The notes: generated by a model from the sequence alone, not told the origin. A DNA stretch of 64,000 bases from Bacteroidia bacterium (GCA_026003255.1 BPGX01000004.1:124001-188000), one strand, 5' to 3'; shown: positions 18,956 through 29,379, numbered from the stretch's first letter. A program made the numbers and translations.

Positions 18956-20209
18956 TCAAAACACCACTTCCTTTTCAATTTCTTCATTTCCTCGTTTAAT
19001 GCGGATTTTAGTGGATTGTCCTTTTTCAAATTTTGACAACGCTTTCATGTAATCTTCAATGTTATTAATTTCATAATCTCCTAACTGAATAATAATATCT
19101 CCCTTTTTTAGACCCGCTTTTTCTGCAGGTTTATTGGGACTTACGCCATCTATCTTCACACCTTTCCCATCAAAAGTATAGTCCGGCATAATACCTAATG
19201 TAACTTTGAAAGATGTTTTATTTTCTTTTGGTGCTGCTGTTTTTTGAAAGTGCATTGGTTCTTTTGCATTAGCAGTATATTCAATCAATTTGGCAATGAA
19301 GCCCAAAATTTTTGCTTCGCCCTGATAATTGATTTTATCCGCATCATCCGATGGCTTATGATAATCCGAATGTTGTCCCGTAAAAAAATGTAATACCGGA
19401 ATATCTTTCAAATAAAACGATGTTTGGTCGCTTGGTCCAATACCGCTGCTATCCTTTTTGATATTAAAACGAAAAGTGTTATTTACACTATCTATTAACG
19501 GCACCCATTGATTGGATGTGCCAACGCCATAAATAACTAATTTTTTAGTAGAGTCATTGAAACGTCCAATCATATCCATGTTTATCATGTAATAAATTTT
19601 ATTCAAAGGATAATTAGGATTTTCTGTCCATTTTTTAGAACCAAGAAGTCCTAATTCCTCTCCTGAAAATGCCATGAATAGGATATTATATTCTTTAAAT
19701 TGTTTATTTTGTGAGAAATATCTTGCCAATTCTAACACACCTGCTGTGCCGCTCGCATTGTCATCTGCACCGTTGTGAATTTTACCTTCTGGTTCAGGTT
19801 CCAAACTATTGTAATCATGCCCTAATCCCAAATGGTCGTAATGTGCACCAATAACGATTGTCTTGTCTGCTTTGTTATCAAGCAAACCAATCACATTAAT
19901 GCCCTTTAACTCCGGCATTCCTTTTGTAGATGTATCATGCGGATGTCTTTTCTTTTTGAAGGTAAATTCATAAAAATAGGGATTTTCAGGATGCTTCGAG
20001 AGTGGAAGTAATCCGTATTTCTTGAATTGACGGGCAATGTAGTAAGCCGCTTTTTTTTCATCTTCCGTGCCGGCACCTCTGCCTTTTAATTCGTCAGAAG
20101 AAAGGTATTGAACGTGTTGTTGAAGATGTTGAAATGAAGTGTTTTGAGAATAAAAACTACTCAAAGCAAAAGCAAGAATGACAAGTGTTTTGACACTAAA
20201 TGTTTTCAT
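18956..20209 (-). CDS. Exported M28 family zinc aminopeptidase with C-terminal PDZ domain
   Basis: A signal peptide (MKTFSVKTLVILAFALSSFYSQ) starts this 417-residue protein. The M28 metal-binding motifs appear in order: VIGAHYDHLG, GADDNASGTAGVLELAR, FMAFSGEELGLLGS, and NMDMIGR, with the last His in VLHFFTGQHSDYH. The C-terminal 90 residues look like a PDZ domain (GVKIDGVSPNKPAEKAGLKKGDIIIQLG). A periplasmic or outer-membrane-facing aminopeptidase acting on peptides is likely. It follows ribE after 15 bases and is probably in the same transcript. Confidence 0.9.
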   Translation of the reverse strand: MKTFSVKTLVILAFALSSFYSQNTSFQHLQQHVQYLSSDELKGRGAGTEDEKKAAYYIARQFKKYGLLPLSKHPENPYFYEFTFKKKRHPHDTSTKGMPELKGINVIGLLDNKADKTIVIGAHYDHLGLGHDYNSLEPEPEGKIHNGADDNASGTAGVLELARYFSQNKQFKEYNILFMAFSGEELGLLGSKKWTENPNYPLNKIYYMINMDMIGRFNDSTKKLVIYGVGTSNQWVPLIDSVNNTFRFNIKKDSSGIGPSDQTSFYLKDIPVLHFFTGQHSDYHKPSDDADKINYQGEAKILGFIAKLIEYTANAKEPMHFQKTAAPKENKTSFKVTLGIMPDYTFDGKGVKIDGVSPNKPAEKAGLKKGDIIIQLGDYEINNIEDYMKALSKFEKGQSTKIRIKRGNEEIEKEVVF

Positions 20210-20224
20210 AATAATGTAATTTTA

Positions 20225-20815
20225 CTATTTAGATTTTGAAATAATTTTCTGAATATATTTTCCTAAGATATCAAACTCCAGATTGACCCAATCATTTACA
20301 TTTAAGTTTTGCAAATTAGTGTGTTCCCATGTGTAAGGAATAATATGCACAGAAAAAGCACTCTCCTTGCTCTCTACCACCGTTAAACTCACTCCATTCA
20401 CACCAATGCTTCCTTTTGGAATAGTAATAAAATAAGGACTTTCAGGATGTTCTACCCATATTTCTTTGCTACCATTTTTATCTGTAATAGATTTTACATT
20501 ACCTACACAATCCACATGTCCTGTCACAAAATGCCCATCCAATCGGCTATTGGCAAGCATACTACGTTCTATATTAATTTTATCTCCAATCCGAATATTT
20601 CTGAAATTTGTTTTATTTAATGTCTCTTCGATAAGTGTTACCTGATAAAAAGGCGGCTGAACATCTGTAACTGTAAGACATGCACCATTGTGTGCTATAC
20701 TTTGATCTATGTAAAATTCTTTCGCAAGATGATTTTCAAGCGTTAATATCATATTTGATTGGTCATACCTAATCTCTCTCACAATGCTCATTGATTCAAT
20801 AATACCGGTGAACAT
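20225..20815 (-). CDS. ribE: Riboflavin synthase alpha chain
   Basis: This enzyme converts two 6,7-dimethyl-8-ribityllumazine molecules to riboflavin. The protein begins with the invariant MFTGIIE and has two similar lumazine-binding halves in 196 residues: GACLTV with LARSRL-like NSRLDGHFVTGHVD at the end of the first, and GVNGVSLTV in the second, ending in NLEFDILGKYIQK. It starts 3 bases after the stop of the thioredoxin-like gene. Confidence 0.96.
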   Translation of the reverse strand: MFTGIIESMSIVREIRYDQSNMILTLENHLAKEFYIDQSIAHNGACLTVTDVQPPFYQVTLIEETLNKTNFRNIRIGDKINIERSMLANSRLDGHFVTGHVDCVGNVKSITDKNGSKEIWVEHPESPYFITIPKGSIGVNGVSLTVVESKESAFSVHIIPYTWEHTNLQNLNVNDWVNLEFDILGKYIQKIISKSK

Positions 20816-20818
20816 AAT

Positions 20819-22075
20819 TTATTGTTGTGTTATCTCATTTAAAATTTGACGAATGTGTTCTTGAGATTGCAAATACAATTCATGCGTAGATGGTCCATTA
20901 AATCCAATGGTCGCTTTATATGGCCGATGCTGTTTGTCAAAATAAATTGCTGTCGGAAATGCCGGAATCTTTATCATCTCTGGAAATAATGCGTAACTCT
21001 TTTGCGTTCCACTTTCGGATAACAAAACAATTGGATAAGGTATATTTATTTTTTTCTGATATTTTTTTAATATTTCAATAGCTTTTTGTTTGTCGTTTGT
21101 TCGTTCAACCGATAATGCAATGATTTGCACTTTATTAGCAATACTGTCGTACCAATTAGAAAACAATTTATTTTCATCAGCACAATTGGGACACCATGTA
21201 CCCATTATCAACAAAACAAATGGTTTATTAGTTTCTAATTGAATTTCTCTATCGTAAATATCTTTCCATTTATGCTTGAACACAAATTGAGAAGAAAAAA
21301 TATCCTGTAATGGAATTTCATTATTCAAATATGCTTTATTATCTGCAATTCCCGTGCATTTTTCCACACCCCAATTTCCATAATAAATAAAACCACTTAT
21401 ACTGTCTTGACTATTGACTGACTTAAATATTTTTGCAATAATTTGTGTGGCAAATGAACCATTGAAAACAGATAGATACAAACTATCGTTTCGAATATAT
21501 CCATTCAAGTTTCCTAAATCCCCATAAGGCGTTGCAATACTTCCCGAAAGATGTGATAAATCGCTATCTGGATAATATCTGAAAGTACCAACAGCATTAT
21601 AAGTAGTCTTATCATTTTCTATTTGAATTTTCCATTTTTTAGGAAATGTTCTCATCTTGAAAGTATCCGCTATGCACTTTGTATGTGGAAAGATTTTAAC
21701 AGGAATATGATATTGTTTTCCAGCAGAAGAGTATTTTATCCATTCTCCCGAATAAGAATTTTTTGAAGTGGCTTTTAGTAAGAAAACATTTTCATAAATT
21801 GAAACTGAAAACTTTACGCTATCTTTTTTCACTTCAAACGGTTCAACATACTTAATAGCATTGGGATACGCAGGAATAATAATTTTTTGATTTTCAATTT
21901 TAACAGGAAGATTTAATACGACACTATCTTTTAATTGAAGAGACAGTTGATATAAATTAGTTTGAGAAAACAATACTGCATTAAAGAATGCCCATCCTAT
22001 TAAAAACAAAACCCCTTCTCTAATAGAAGGGGATGTTCTATGAAAAAAATGATTTGAAATTTTACTTATTTTCAT
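20819..22075 (-). CDS. TlpA/thioredoxin-like exported protein
   Basis: The C-terminal third is a TlpA-like thioredoxin domain with TWCPNC (Cys295 and Cys298 when numbered from 22075), a later PAFPTAIYF cis-Pro stretch, and about 418 residues overall. The N-terminal part is beta-rich, as in Bacteroidota thioredoxin proteins that carry a DUF4369-like domain, but I do not recognise it. The start is uncertain. ATG 22075 overlaps DUF5606 by 14 bases and puts a factor-independent terminator (22001-22032) inside the coding part. A TTG at 22009 would instead give the signal peptide FLIGWAFFNAVLFSQ directly. The frame is open further up to 22171, inside DUF5606, which is unlikely to be used. Confidence 0.75.
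   Translation of the reverse strand: MKISKISNHFFHRTSPSIREGVLFLIGWAFFNAVLFSQTNLYQLSLQLKDSVVLNLPVKIENQKIIIPAYPNAIKYVEPFEVKKDSVKFSVSIYENVFLLKATSKNSYSGEWIKYSSAGKQYHIPVKIFPHTKCIADTFKMRTFPKKWKIQIENDKTTYNAVGTFRYYPDSDLSHLSGSIATPYGDLGNLNGYIRNDSLYLSVFNGSFATQIIAKIFKSVNSQDSISGFIYYGNWGVEKCTGIADNKAYLNNEIPLQDIFSSQFVFKHKWKDIYDREIQLETNKPFVLLIMGTWCPNCADENKLFSNWYDSIANKVQIIALSVERTNDKQKAIEILKKYQKKINIPYPIVLLSESGTQKSYALFPEMIKIPAFPTAIYFDKQHRPYKATIGFNGPSTHELYLQSQEHIRQILNEITQQ
22001..22032 (-). terminator. Factor-independent terminator after DUF5606
   Basis: On the minus strand CCCCTTCT, a five-base loop and AGAAGGGG form a perfect 8-bp stem followed by TTTTGTTTTTA. It lies about 30 bases past the DUF5606 stop, within the possible 5' coding part of the next gene. 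Confidence 0.8.
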
Positions 22076-22607
22076 CTTCAGATTTCTTCTTACGACCTCT
22101 TTTTTTAGGAGCAGATGTTTCAGAAGATACTTCTGCAACCTCTTGATTTTCTGAAACTGTTTCACCTTCATTTGTTTTTACTTCTGTATTATTGTCAGGC
22201 GATTCATCGCTGACTACTTCTAATAAATTCGCAGCATGTAAGATATTATACCATTGAAACAATTTTCGCATGTTATTAATATGAACTCTTTCTTTATCGT
22301 AATCAGGTATAGATTTTTCAAATACCGATTTTATTTCTTCATCACTTGCATTTTTGTGATGCGGAGCGGCTTGTCCATTTAAGGTTTCGTAAACTTTATA
22401 CAATGCTTCATTAATAGGCAATTCGCCTTCATTCACAAAAATTCGTATAGTATCAAGTGCAAAAATTTTGCTGTTATTCAAAACAATTGTTCTTTTTTTA
22501 TCCATTAAATTTTCTACAATAACACCTTTTGTGCCATTGGAAATAACTTTGAAAAGCCCAGGCATTCCTGATACTGCAATAATTTTTTCTACATTAATTT
22601 TCTTCAT
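22062..22607 (-). CDS. DUF5606 family protein
   Basis: This 181-residue protein opens with MKKINVEKIIAVSGMPGLFKVISNG, followed by GVIVENLMDKKR, matching the Bacteroidota-specific DUF5606 family. The C-terminal 50 residues are acidic and low-complexity, ending in a basic APKKRGRKKKSEDENK tail that resembles an AT-hook. DNA binding is therefore conceivable but is inference only; the family has no established function. A perfect -7 box lies 21 bases upstream. Confidence 0.85.
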   Translation of the reverse strand: MKKINVEKIIAVSGMPGLFKVISNGTKGVIVENLMDKKRTIVLNNSKIFALDTIRIFVNEGELPINEALYKVYETLNGQAAPHHKNASDEEIKSVFEKSIPDYDKERVHINNMRKLFQWYNILHAANLLEVVSDESPDNNTEVKTNEGETVSENQEVAEVSSETSAPKKRGRKKKSEDENK

Positions 22608-22628
22608 AATATTTCAAATTATTTTGGA

Positions 22629-22636
22629 CAAATATA
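22629..22636 (-). promoter_or_regulatory. -7 promoter box of DUF5606
   Basis: The minus strand reads TATATTTG, a perfect TAnnTTTG match, ending 21 bases before the ATG at 22607. It lies just past the fabG stop. Confidence 0.55.
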
Positions 22637-22646
22637 CTACAAATTT

Positions 22647-23393
22647 TTATGTCAACATTCCACCACACACATTTATACATTGCCCTGTAATGTAACTACT
22701 CATATCAGATGCAAGAAACAAACACGCATTCGCAATGTCTTCCGGCGTGCCGCCACGTTTAAGTGGAATACTTTGCCTCCATTGTTCAATCACTTTTTCA
22801 TCTAATGCGTGTGTCATCTCCGTTTCAATAAATCCGGGTGCCACAGCATTACAACGAATATTCCTTGAACCTACTTCCAATGCCACCGATTTAGTAAAAC
22901 CAATAATTCCTGCCTTTGATGCCGCATAATTGGCCTGTCCTGCATTTCCTTTAATACCCACAACAGACGAGATATTAATAATACTTCCCTTTCTGTTTTT
23001 CAACATAATTTTCTGCACTGCTTTTGTGTAATTAAAAACGGACTTCAAATTCGCATTAATCACTTCGTCAAACTGCGCCTCTGTCATACGCATCAATAAG
23101 CCATCTCTTGTAATACCAGCATTATTCACAAGAATATCAATTGACCCCCATTCTTTTACAATCTCATCAACAATTTGTTCTGCCAATGAATACACAGACG
23201 CATCTGCTTTGTACCCTTTGGCTTTTACACCATACTTAATCAATTCATTTTCTAATTCTATAGCTTTTTGTTCGGAACTTACATAAGTAAACGCCACGTG
23301 ACATCCATGCTCTGCAAACTTTAAAGCAATGCCTCGACCTATGCCTCTCGTAGCACCTGTAATTAACGCTACTTTATTCTCTAATAATTTCAT
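22647..23393 (-). CDS. fabG: 3-oxoacyl-ACP reductase
   Basis: FabG reduces 3-oxoacyl-ACP with NADPH in fatty-acid elongation. The 248-residue short-chain dehydrogenase shows TGATRGIGRG (NADP loop), NNAGITRDGLLMRM, the catalytic Ser in IINISSVVG, Tyr and Lys in YAASKAGIIGF, and EVGSRNIRCNAVAPGFIETEMT, all typical of FabG. The ATG at 23393 (MKLLENK) is preferred over the ATG at 23411, which adds six unusual residues. Confidence 0.93.
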   Translation of the reverse strand: MKLLENKVALITGATRGIGRGIALKFAEHGCHVAFTYVSSEQKAIELENELIKYGVKAKGYKADASVYSLAEQIVDEIVKEWGSIDILVNNAGITRDGLLMRMTEAQFDEVINANLKSVFNYTKAVQKIMLKNRKGSIINISSVVGIKGNAGQANYAASKAGIIGFTKSVALEVGSRNIRCNAVAPGFIETEMTHALDEKVIEQWRQSIPLKRGGTPEDIANACLFLASDMSSYITGQCINVCGGMLT

Positions 23394-23490
23394 AGAAAAA
23401 ATTTTGAGCAAATTAAACTAAAATTTTTTATTGCTGTGATTCAAAACTTAAAATAAAATCTTTCTGAATATGCTTCAATTTTGATACCCT

Positions 23491-23530
23491 GCGAAAATCT
23501 GTCTTAATCTGCGTCATCTGTGTGCTATTA
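23491..23530. repeat. Dispersed intergenic repeat, short copy
   Basis: GCGAAAATCTG, then TTAATCTGCGTCATCTGTG and TGCTATTA. The same arrangement with small changes recurs at 23601-23641 and 42041-42081. Confidence 0.6.
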
Positions 23531-23550
23531 TATATTATTAAAAAATTTAA

Positions 23551-23641
23551 GCCACGAATACACGAATCATTAGTGCATTAGTGGCAACTAAAATAATATC
23601 TGTGAAAATCTGAAACAATCTGCGTCATCCGTGTTCTATTA
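23551..23641. repeat. Dispersed intergenic repeat, long copy
   Basis: It begins GCCACGAATACACGAAT, runs through AGTGGCAACTAAAATAATATC, and ends GTGAAAATCTG, ATCTGCGTCATCCGTGTTC and TATT. The order of these blocks matches 41976-42085. GCCAC at the start and GTGGC inside form a short dyad. The element fills most of the fabG-purD gap. Confidence 0.65.
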
Positions 23642-23642
23642 A

Positions 23643-24950
23643 TTAAAACAACTGCTTACTCCTTTTCAAAATATCCTGACCAATATCTCTCCGATAATAC
23701 TTGTTTTCAAAATGAATATGACCAATGGATTGATACGACTTTTGTAACGCTTCTTCTAAACTACTTCCCGTTGATGAAACCGCCAACACCCTTCCTCCAT
23801 TCGTTACCAATTTACCATCTTTAATACTCGTCCCTGCGTGAAAAATATGCGACTCCAGTTTTTCTGCATCAATTCTAATTTCAAAACCTTTTTCAAAACT
23901 TTCCGGATAACCTTTTGATGCCAAAATCACCGTTGCTGCACACTCCTTACTGATTATTATATCACTAGTACTCAACTCCCTTTGCCCTGCTTTCACCAAT
24001 AATTCCAACAAATCACTTTCTATTCGCAATAAAATGGACTCTGTTTCCGGATCGCCCAAACGACAATTGTATTCAATAACATACGGATCGCCATCCACAT
24101 TCATCAGTCCAAAAAAGATAAAACCACAATACGATATTCCTTCATTTTTCAAGCCCTTCAAGGTAGGTTCAATAATTCTTTCAACCACTTTTTGAGTAAA
24201 TTCCTCTGTCGCTACTCCCAACGCCGGACTTACTGTGCCCATCCCGCCTGTATTCAAACCAGTATCATTTTCACCTATACGCTTGTAATCCTTTGCTTCA
24301 GGCAACAAAACATATTGTTCGCCATTACACAACACAAAATACGAAACTTCTATTCCCTTCAAAAACTCTTCTATTACCAATGTTTCCGATGCTATGCCAA
24401 ACTTTCCGCTAAACATTTCTTGAATAGTGCTGATGGCTTCATCCTTCGTTTCTGCTATTACAACGCCCTTGCCAGCGGCCAATCCATCTGCTTTGATAAC
24501 ATAAGGCGAACGCATCGTATCAATAAATGCTATTGCCTCCTTTTCTTGCGATTTTTCAAACCGTTGGTAGCGAGCCGTTGGGATATTATATTTCTGCATA
24601 AACGCTTTGGCAAATGCTTTACTACCTTCTAACATCGCACCCGCCCTTCGTGGCCCAATAACAATAACATCCGACAACACTTTATCATCTAAAATAGCAT
24701 CGGCCAATCCATTTACCAGTGGCTCTTCAGGACCTACTACTACTACATCAATGGCTTTTTCCCATATAATTTTTTTAATGTTTTCAAAATCGCTTGCTGG
24801 AATATTCAAATTTGTTCCACACAATGCTGTTCCTGGATTTCCTGGTGTTATATACAATTGATTCAACAATTTACTTTGACTGATTTTCCACGTCAGAGCG
24901 TGTTCTCTTGCTCCGCTTCCTATGACCAATACATTATATTGCTTCACCAT
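23643..24950 (-). CDS. purD: Phosphoribosylamine-glycine ligase (GAR synthetase)
   Basis: PurD joins glycine to phosphoribosylamine in purine synthesis step 2. The 435-residue protein starts MVKQYNVLVIGSGAREHALTW with the conserved GSGAREHA. ATP-grasp features follow: GPEEPLVNGLAD, SKAFAKAFMQKYNIPTARY, VIKADGLAAGKGV, YNCRLGDPETES. The start at 24950 is supported by a perfect -7 box just upstream that the longer frame (24983) would overlap. Confidence 0.96.
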   Translation of the reverse strand: MVKQYNVLVIGSGAREHALTWKISQSKLLNQLYITPGNPGTALCGTNLNIPASDFENIKKIIWEKAIDVVVVGPEEPLVNGLADAILDDKVLSDVIVIGPRRAGAMLEGSKAFAKAFMQKYNIPTARYQRFEKSQEKEAIAFIDTMRSPYVIKADGLAAGKGVVIAETKDEAISTIQEMFSGKFGIASETLVIEEFLKGIEVSYFVLCNGEQYVLLPEAKDYKRIGENDTGLNTGGMGTVSPALGVATEEFTQKVVERIIEPTLKGLKNEGISYCGFIFFGLMNVDGDPYVIEYNCRLGDPETESILLRIESDLLELLVKAGQRELSTSDIIISKECAATVILASKGYPESFEKGFEIRIDAEKLESHIFHAGTSIKDGKLVTNGGRVLAVSSTGSSLEEALQKSYQSIGHIHFENKYYRRDIGQDILKRSKQLF

Positions 24951-24959
24951 TTTTTGCAG

Positions 24960-24967
24960 CAAACATA
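24960..24967 (-). promoter_or_regulatory. -7 promoter box of purD
   Basis: The minus strand reads TATGTTTG (perfect TAnnTTTG), ending 9 bases before the ATG at 24950, so the leader would be very short. Confidence 0.55.
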
Positions 24968-25043
24968 AGGAAAAAACAATCAAAAAATTATTGAAATATA
25001 CACATTGACAAAATAATCCTCCCCAATATCCAAAATTATTTCT

Positions 25044-25051
25044 TACCTTTG
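25044..25051 (+). promoter_or_regulatory. -7 promoter box of the thi operon
   Basis: TACCTTTG followed by C is a perfect -7 match. A start site about 6 bases later would coincide with the first base of the riboswitch P1 stem. Confidence 0.65.
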
Positions 25052-25056
25052 CAGCA

Positions 25057-25140
25057 ATGCTTTAGGGGTGCTCGGAAAACGGGCTGAGATAATACCCTTA
25101 TCACCTGATGCAGGTAATGCTGCCGAAGGGAATAAGCAAT
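25057..25140 (+). promoter_or_regulatory. TPP riboswitch (thi-box aptamer)
   Basis: The thi-box consensus is clear: AGGGGTGCTCGG, then GGGCTGAGATAATACCC, ATCACCTGATGCAGGTAATG and CTGCCGAAGGGAA. P1 is TGCTT (25058-25062) with AAGCA (25134-25138). TPP riboswitches respond to thiamine pyrophosphate and normally repress the gene downstream, here thiS and the thi operon. A segment at 25171-25183 can pair with the 5' strand of the aptamer (see separate entry). Confidence 0.95.
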
Positions 25141-25170
25141 GTGTTATCCAGTTTATGTTCCAGTTATTCA

Positions 25171-25183
25171 AGCATTCCTAAAG
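25171..25183 (+). promoter_or_regulatory. Putative anti-aptamer strand (riboswitch expression platform)
   Basis: AGCATTCCTAAAG can form 13 consecutive pairs (11 Watson-Crick, two G-U) with CTTTAGGGGTGCT at 25060-25072, the 5' side of P1/P2. It is followed by TTTTAATATC. This pairing would exclude the ligand-bound fold, as expected of an expression platform. The complementarity is seen; the switching role is inferred. Confidence 0.55.
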
Positions 25184-25208
25184 TTTTAATATCTCAAAAC
25201 ATTCACCA

Positions 25209-25418
25209 ATGACCATCTACCTTAATGATGAAAAATTAGAACTCGAACAATCGTTTTCTTTACAACAAATTTTATTAGAAAAACTTCAAATCACACCCGA
25301 AAAAAAAGGCATAGCCGTTGCCGTTAATGAAACTATTATCCCTAAACATCAATGGGCTTTCTATCAACTTCAAAACAACGACCGAATCCTTGTCATCATT
25401 GCAGCACAAGGCGGTTAA
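25209..25418 (+). CDS. thiS: Sulfur carrier protein ThiS
   Basis: ThiS carries the thiocarboxylate sulfur used to make the thiazole of thiamine. The 69-residue ubiquitin-like protein starts MTIYLNDEKLELEQSFSLQQIL, contains IAVAVNETIIPKHQW, and ends in the required C-terminal Gly-Gly (IIAAQGG). It is the first gene after the TPP riboswitch, 24 bases ahead of thiC. Confidence 0.95.
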   Translation: MTIYLNDEKLELEQSFSLQQILLEKLQITPEKKGIAVAVNETIIPKHQWAFYQLQNNDRILVIIAAQGG

Positions 25419-25421
25419 TAA

Positions 25422-27284
<1,863 letters not shown>

Positions 27285-27299
27285 CCATTTTATTTTGAC

Positions 27300-28013
27300 A
27301 TGTTAATATTGATTACAAACGAGAAAATTCGCAACGATCATATTCAAGTATTACAGCAATCTTTGCGTTTTGTTGATAAATTACATCTGCGAATCACAGA
27401 ATATTCAGGAGTTTATACAAATTATATCGAAAATATATTAAGTAAAATTCTTGTTGATTCTTACAATGAACTAAAAAATAAAATAGTTATACATCTTAAT
27501 AAACATACATTATCTAATAACAATGAATCTGTAATTTCGGTTCACAAGTTTCAAAAGATTATTGACGAATTGACTACTAACTTTTCAATTCACAACTTTC
27601 ATTTTTCCGAAGAAGTAAGCAAAATTTACCTTTCTTTAATACAAAACCACGAAGAATTTTATCATCATTATCATTCTTTAAATGTAAGCGCCTCTATTCA
27701 TCATTTTGAAATTGAAGAAGATTTTAATCATTTTAATTATCTCATTTATGGTCCTGTCTTTGAAAGCATTTCTAAGAAAAATTATTTTCCAAAAGTGAGT
27801 CATTTTGAAATTCAAAACCATTTACATAACATTCACGAAAACTTTGGTATTCCTATTATTGCAATAGGTGGCATAAATTCGGATAATTTCAAAGAAGCAT
27901 TAAAAATGGGATTTTCTGGCGTAGCCATTAAAGGACATATATGGCAAAGCACTAATCCACTTGAACAACTTTTGAACTTTTATGAATCATGGAAAAAAAG
28001 TTTCGTCCAATAG
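27300..28013 (+). CDS. Divergent ThiE/TenI-like protein
   Basis: This 237-residue protein follows thiC and has the fold landmarks of the thiamine phosphate synthase/TenI superfamily in its second half: LNVSASIHHFEIEE, YLIYGPVFESISKKNYFP, IPIIAIGGI and GFSGVAIKGHIWQ. The first half is poorly conserved and lacks the clear QLR and NDR-type substrate residues seen in the ThiE encoded 0.75 kb downstream. It may be a thiazole tautomerase (TenI-like) or an accessory thiamine phosphate synthase; the sequence does not decide. It overlaps thiD by 25 bases. Confidence 0.7.
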   Translation: MLILITNEKIRNDHIQVLQQSLRFVDKLHLRITEYSGVYTNYIENILSKILVDSYNELKNKIVIHLNKHTLSNNNESVISVHKFQKIIDELTTNFSIHNFHFSEEVSKIYLSLIQNHEEFYHHYHSLNVSASIHHFEIEEDFNHFNYLIYGPVFESISKKNYFPKVSHFEIQNHLHNIHENFGIPIIAIGGINSDNFKEALKMGFSGVAIKGHIWQSTNPLEQLLNFYESWKKSFVQ

Positions 28014-28753
28014 TTTTATCTATTGCGGGATTTGACCCTTCGGGAGGAGCAGGTACTCTTACTGATATTAAAACTTTTGAATGTATTGGAGTATATGGCT
28101 TATCCGTTATTACTGCTCTTACTTTACAATCCGAAAAAGAATTCGTCGACATACAGTGGAGAGATATAAAAAAAGTTACCGATGAAATTCATTTTCTTAC
28201 TCAATACTATCCGATAAACTACGCAAAAATTGGCATTCTCAAAGATGCAGAAATGCTGAAAGAAATTATGAATACATTAAAAAAACAAAACATTAAAATA
28301 ATCTGGGACACAGTATTAAAATCATCTACTTCAAAAGTATTTTTTGAAAAAAATGAAATATCTAAAATTGAATCAGTATTAAAAGAACTATATTGCATCA
28401 CACCTAACGTAAATGAAGCATTGGCAATAACTGAATTATCAAATGTTTGGGAAGCTGGCAAAACATTATCCCAATATACAAATGTGCTTATTAAAGGGGG
28501 ACATAACGAAAAAGAGAAAGGAACGGATTATTTATTTGAATATAATCGTCCAGAACCCATTAAAATTATACCACAAACCCACCATGCTGTTTACCCCAAA
28601 CACGGATCGGGTTGTGTATATTCCTCTGCTCTTACAGCTTACTTAGCATCAGGGCACGATCTGAAAACTTCAGCTATCAAAGCAAAAGAATATACTGAAA
28701 ATTTCCTTGCCTCATCAAACACTTTAATTGGCTATCATTCTAATATTCTATGA
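27989..28753 (+). CDS. thiD: Hydroxymethylpyrimidine/phosphomethylpyrimidine kinase
   Basis: ThiD phosphorylates HMP and HMP phosphate to HMP pyrophosphate. The 254-residue ribokinase-fold protein begins with RPIVLSIAGFDPSGGAGTLTDIKTFECIGVYG, then VITALTLQS, TPNVNEALAI, VLIKGGHNEKEKGTDYLF and the KHGSGCVYSSALTAYLASG active-site region. It starts inside the end of the ThiE-like gene and its stop overlaps the thiE start (ATGA), so it is translationally coupled on both sides. Confidence 0.95.
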   Translation: MEKKFRPIVLSIAGFDPSGGAGTLTDIKTFECIGVYGLSVITALTLQSEKEFVDIQWRDIKKVTDEIHFLTQYYPINYAKIGILKDAEMLKEIMNTLKKQNIKIIWDTVLKSSTSKVFFEKNEISKIESVLKELYCITPNVNEALAITELSNVWEAGKTLSQYTNVLIKGGHNEKEKGTDYLFEYNRPEPIKIIPQTHHAVYPKHGSGCVYSSALTAYLASGHDLKTSAIKAKEYTENFLASSNTLIGYHSNIL

Positions 28754-29379
28754 CATTACCAAAATTGCAATATATATCACACGGTCAAACTTATGAAGAA
28801 CAAGAATATTCTATTCTTTCTGCACTGGACGCTGGAATTCAATGGATTCAACTGAGATGGAAAAAAGCGAACGAATCTGATATATTGAAACTTGCCGAAA
28901 AAATTAAACTAAGAACAGACGCATACAACGCTATTCTCATTATCAACGACTATCCACACATAGCAAAAAAAATCAACGCTACTGGTGTTCATTTAGGATT
29001 AAAAGACATTCCTGTTTTAGAAGCACGAAACATTTTACATAATCACCAATGGATTGGCGGAACTGCGAATACTTATGATGATGTTCTACAACGAATAAAA
29101 GAAAATGTAACTTACATAGGACTGGGACCATTAAAATTTACGACTACAAAAGAAAATTTAAGCCCCATCCTTGGTATTGAAGGTTATAAGAGAATCATTC
29201 AAAAATTAAATAAAATTCAAATTCCCATCTATGCAATCGGTGGAATAACATTAGACGATATAGAAGCATTAATTGCTGCAGGAGTTTATGGCATCGCTAT
29301 TTCATCGGCATTTAATACTGCCAAAGACAAATCTAATTTTGTAAAACAAATTAATCAAAAACTTTATGCAACCACTTAA
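28750..29379 (+). CDS. thiE: Thiamine phosphate synthase ThiE
   Basis: ThiE couples HMP pyrophosphate with thiazole phosphate. The 209-residue barrel has [62 protein letters not shown] and IPIYAIGGI, the usual substrate-loop order. It is clearly closer to canonical ThiE than the paralogue at 27300. It overlaps thiD by 4 bases and thiG by 14. Confidence 0.93.
   Translation: MTLPKLQYISHGQTYEEQEYSILSALDAGIQWIQLRWKKANESDILKLAEKIKLRTDAYNAILIINDYPHIAKKINATGVHLGLKDIPVLEARNILHNHQWIGGTANTYDDVLQRIKENVTYIGLGPLKFTTTKENLSPILGIEGYKRIIQKLNKIQIPIYAIGGITLDDIEALIAAGVYGIAISSAFNTAKDKSNFVKQINQKLYATT

Noticed and set aside
22078..22171. N-terminal extension of the TlpA-like gene into DUF5606
   Set aside because: The extra 32 residues are the +1 reading of the DUF5606 basic tail and lack a signal peptide.
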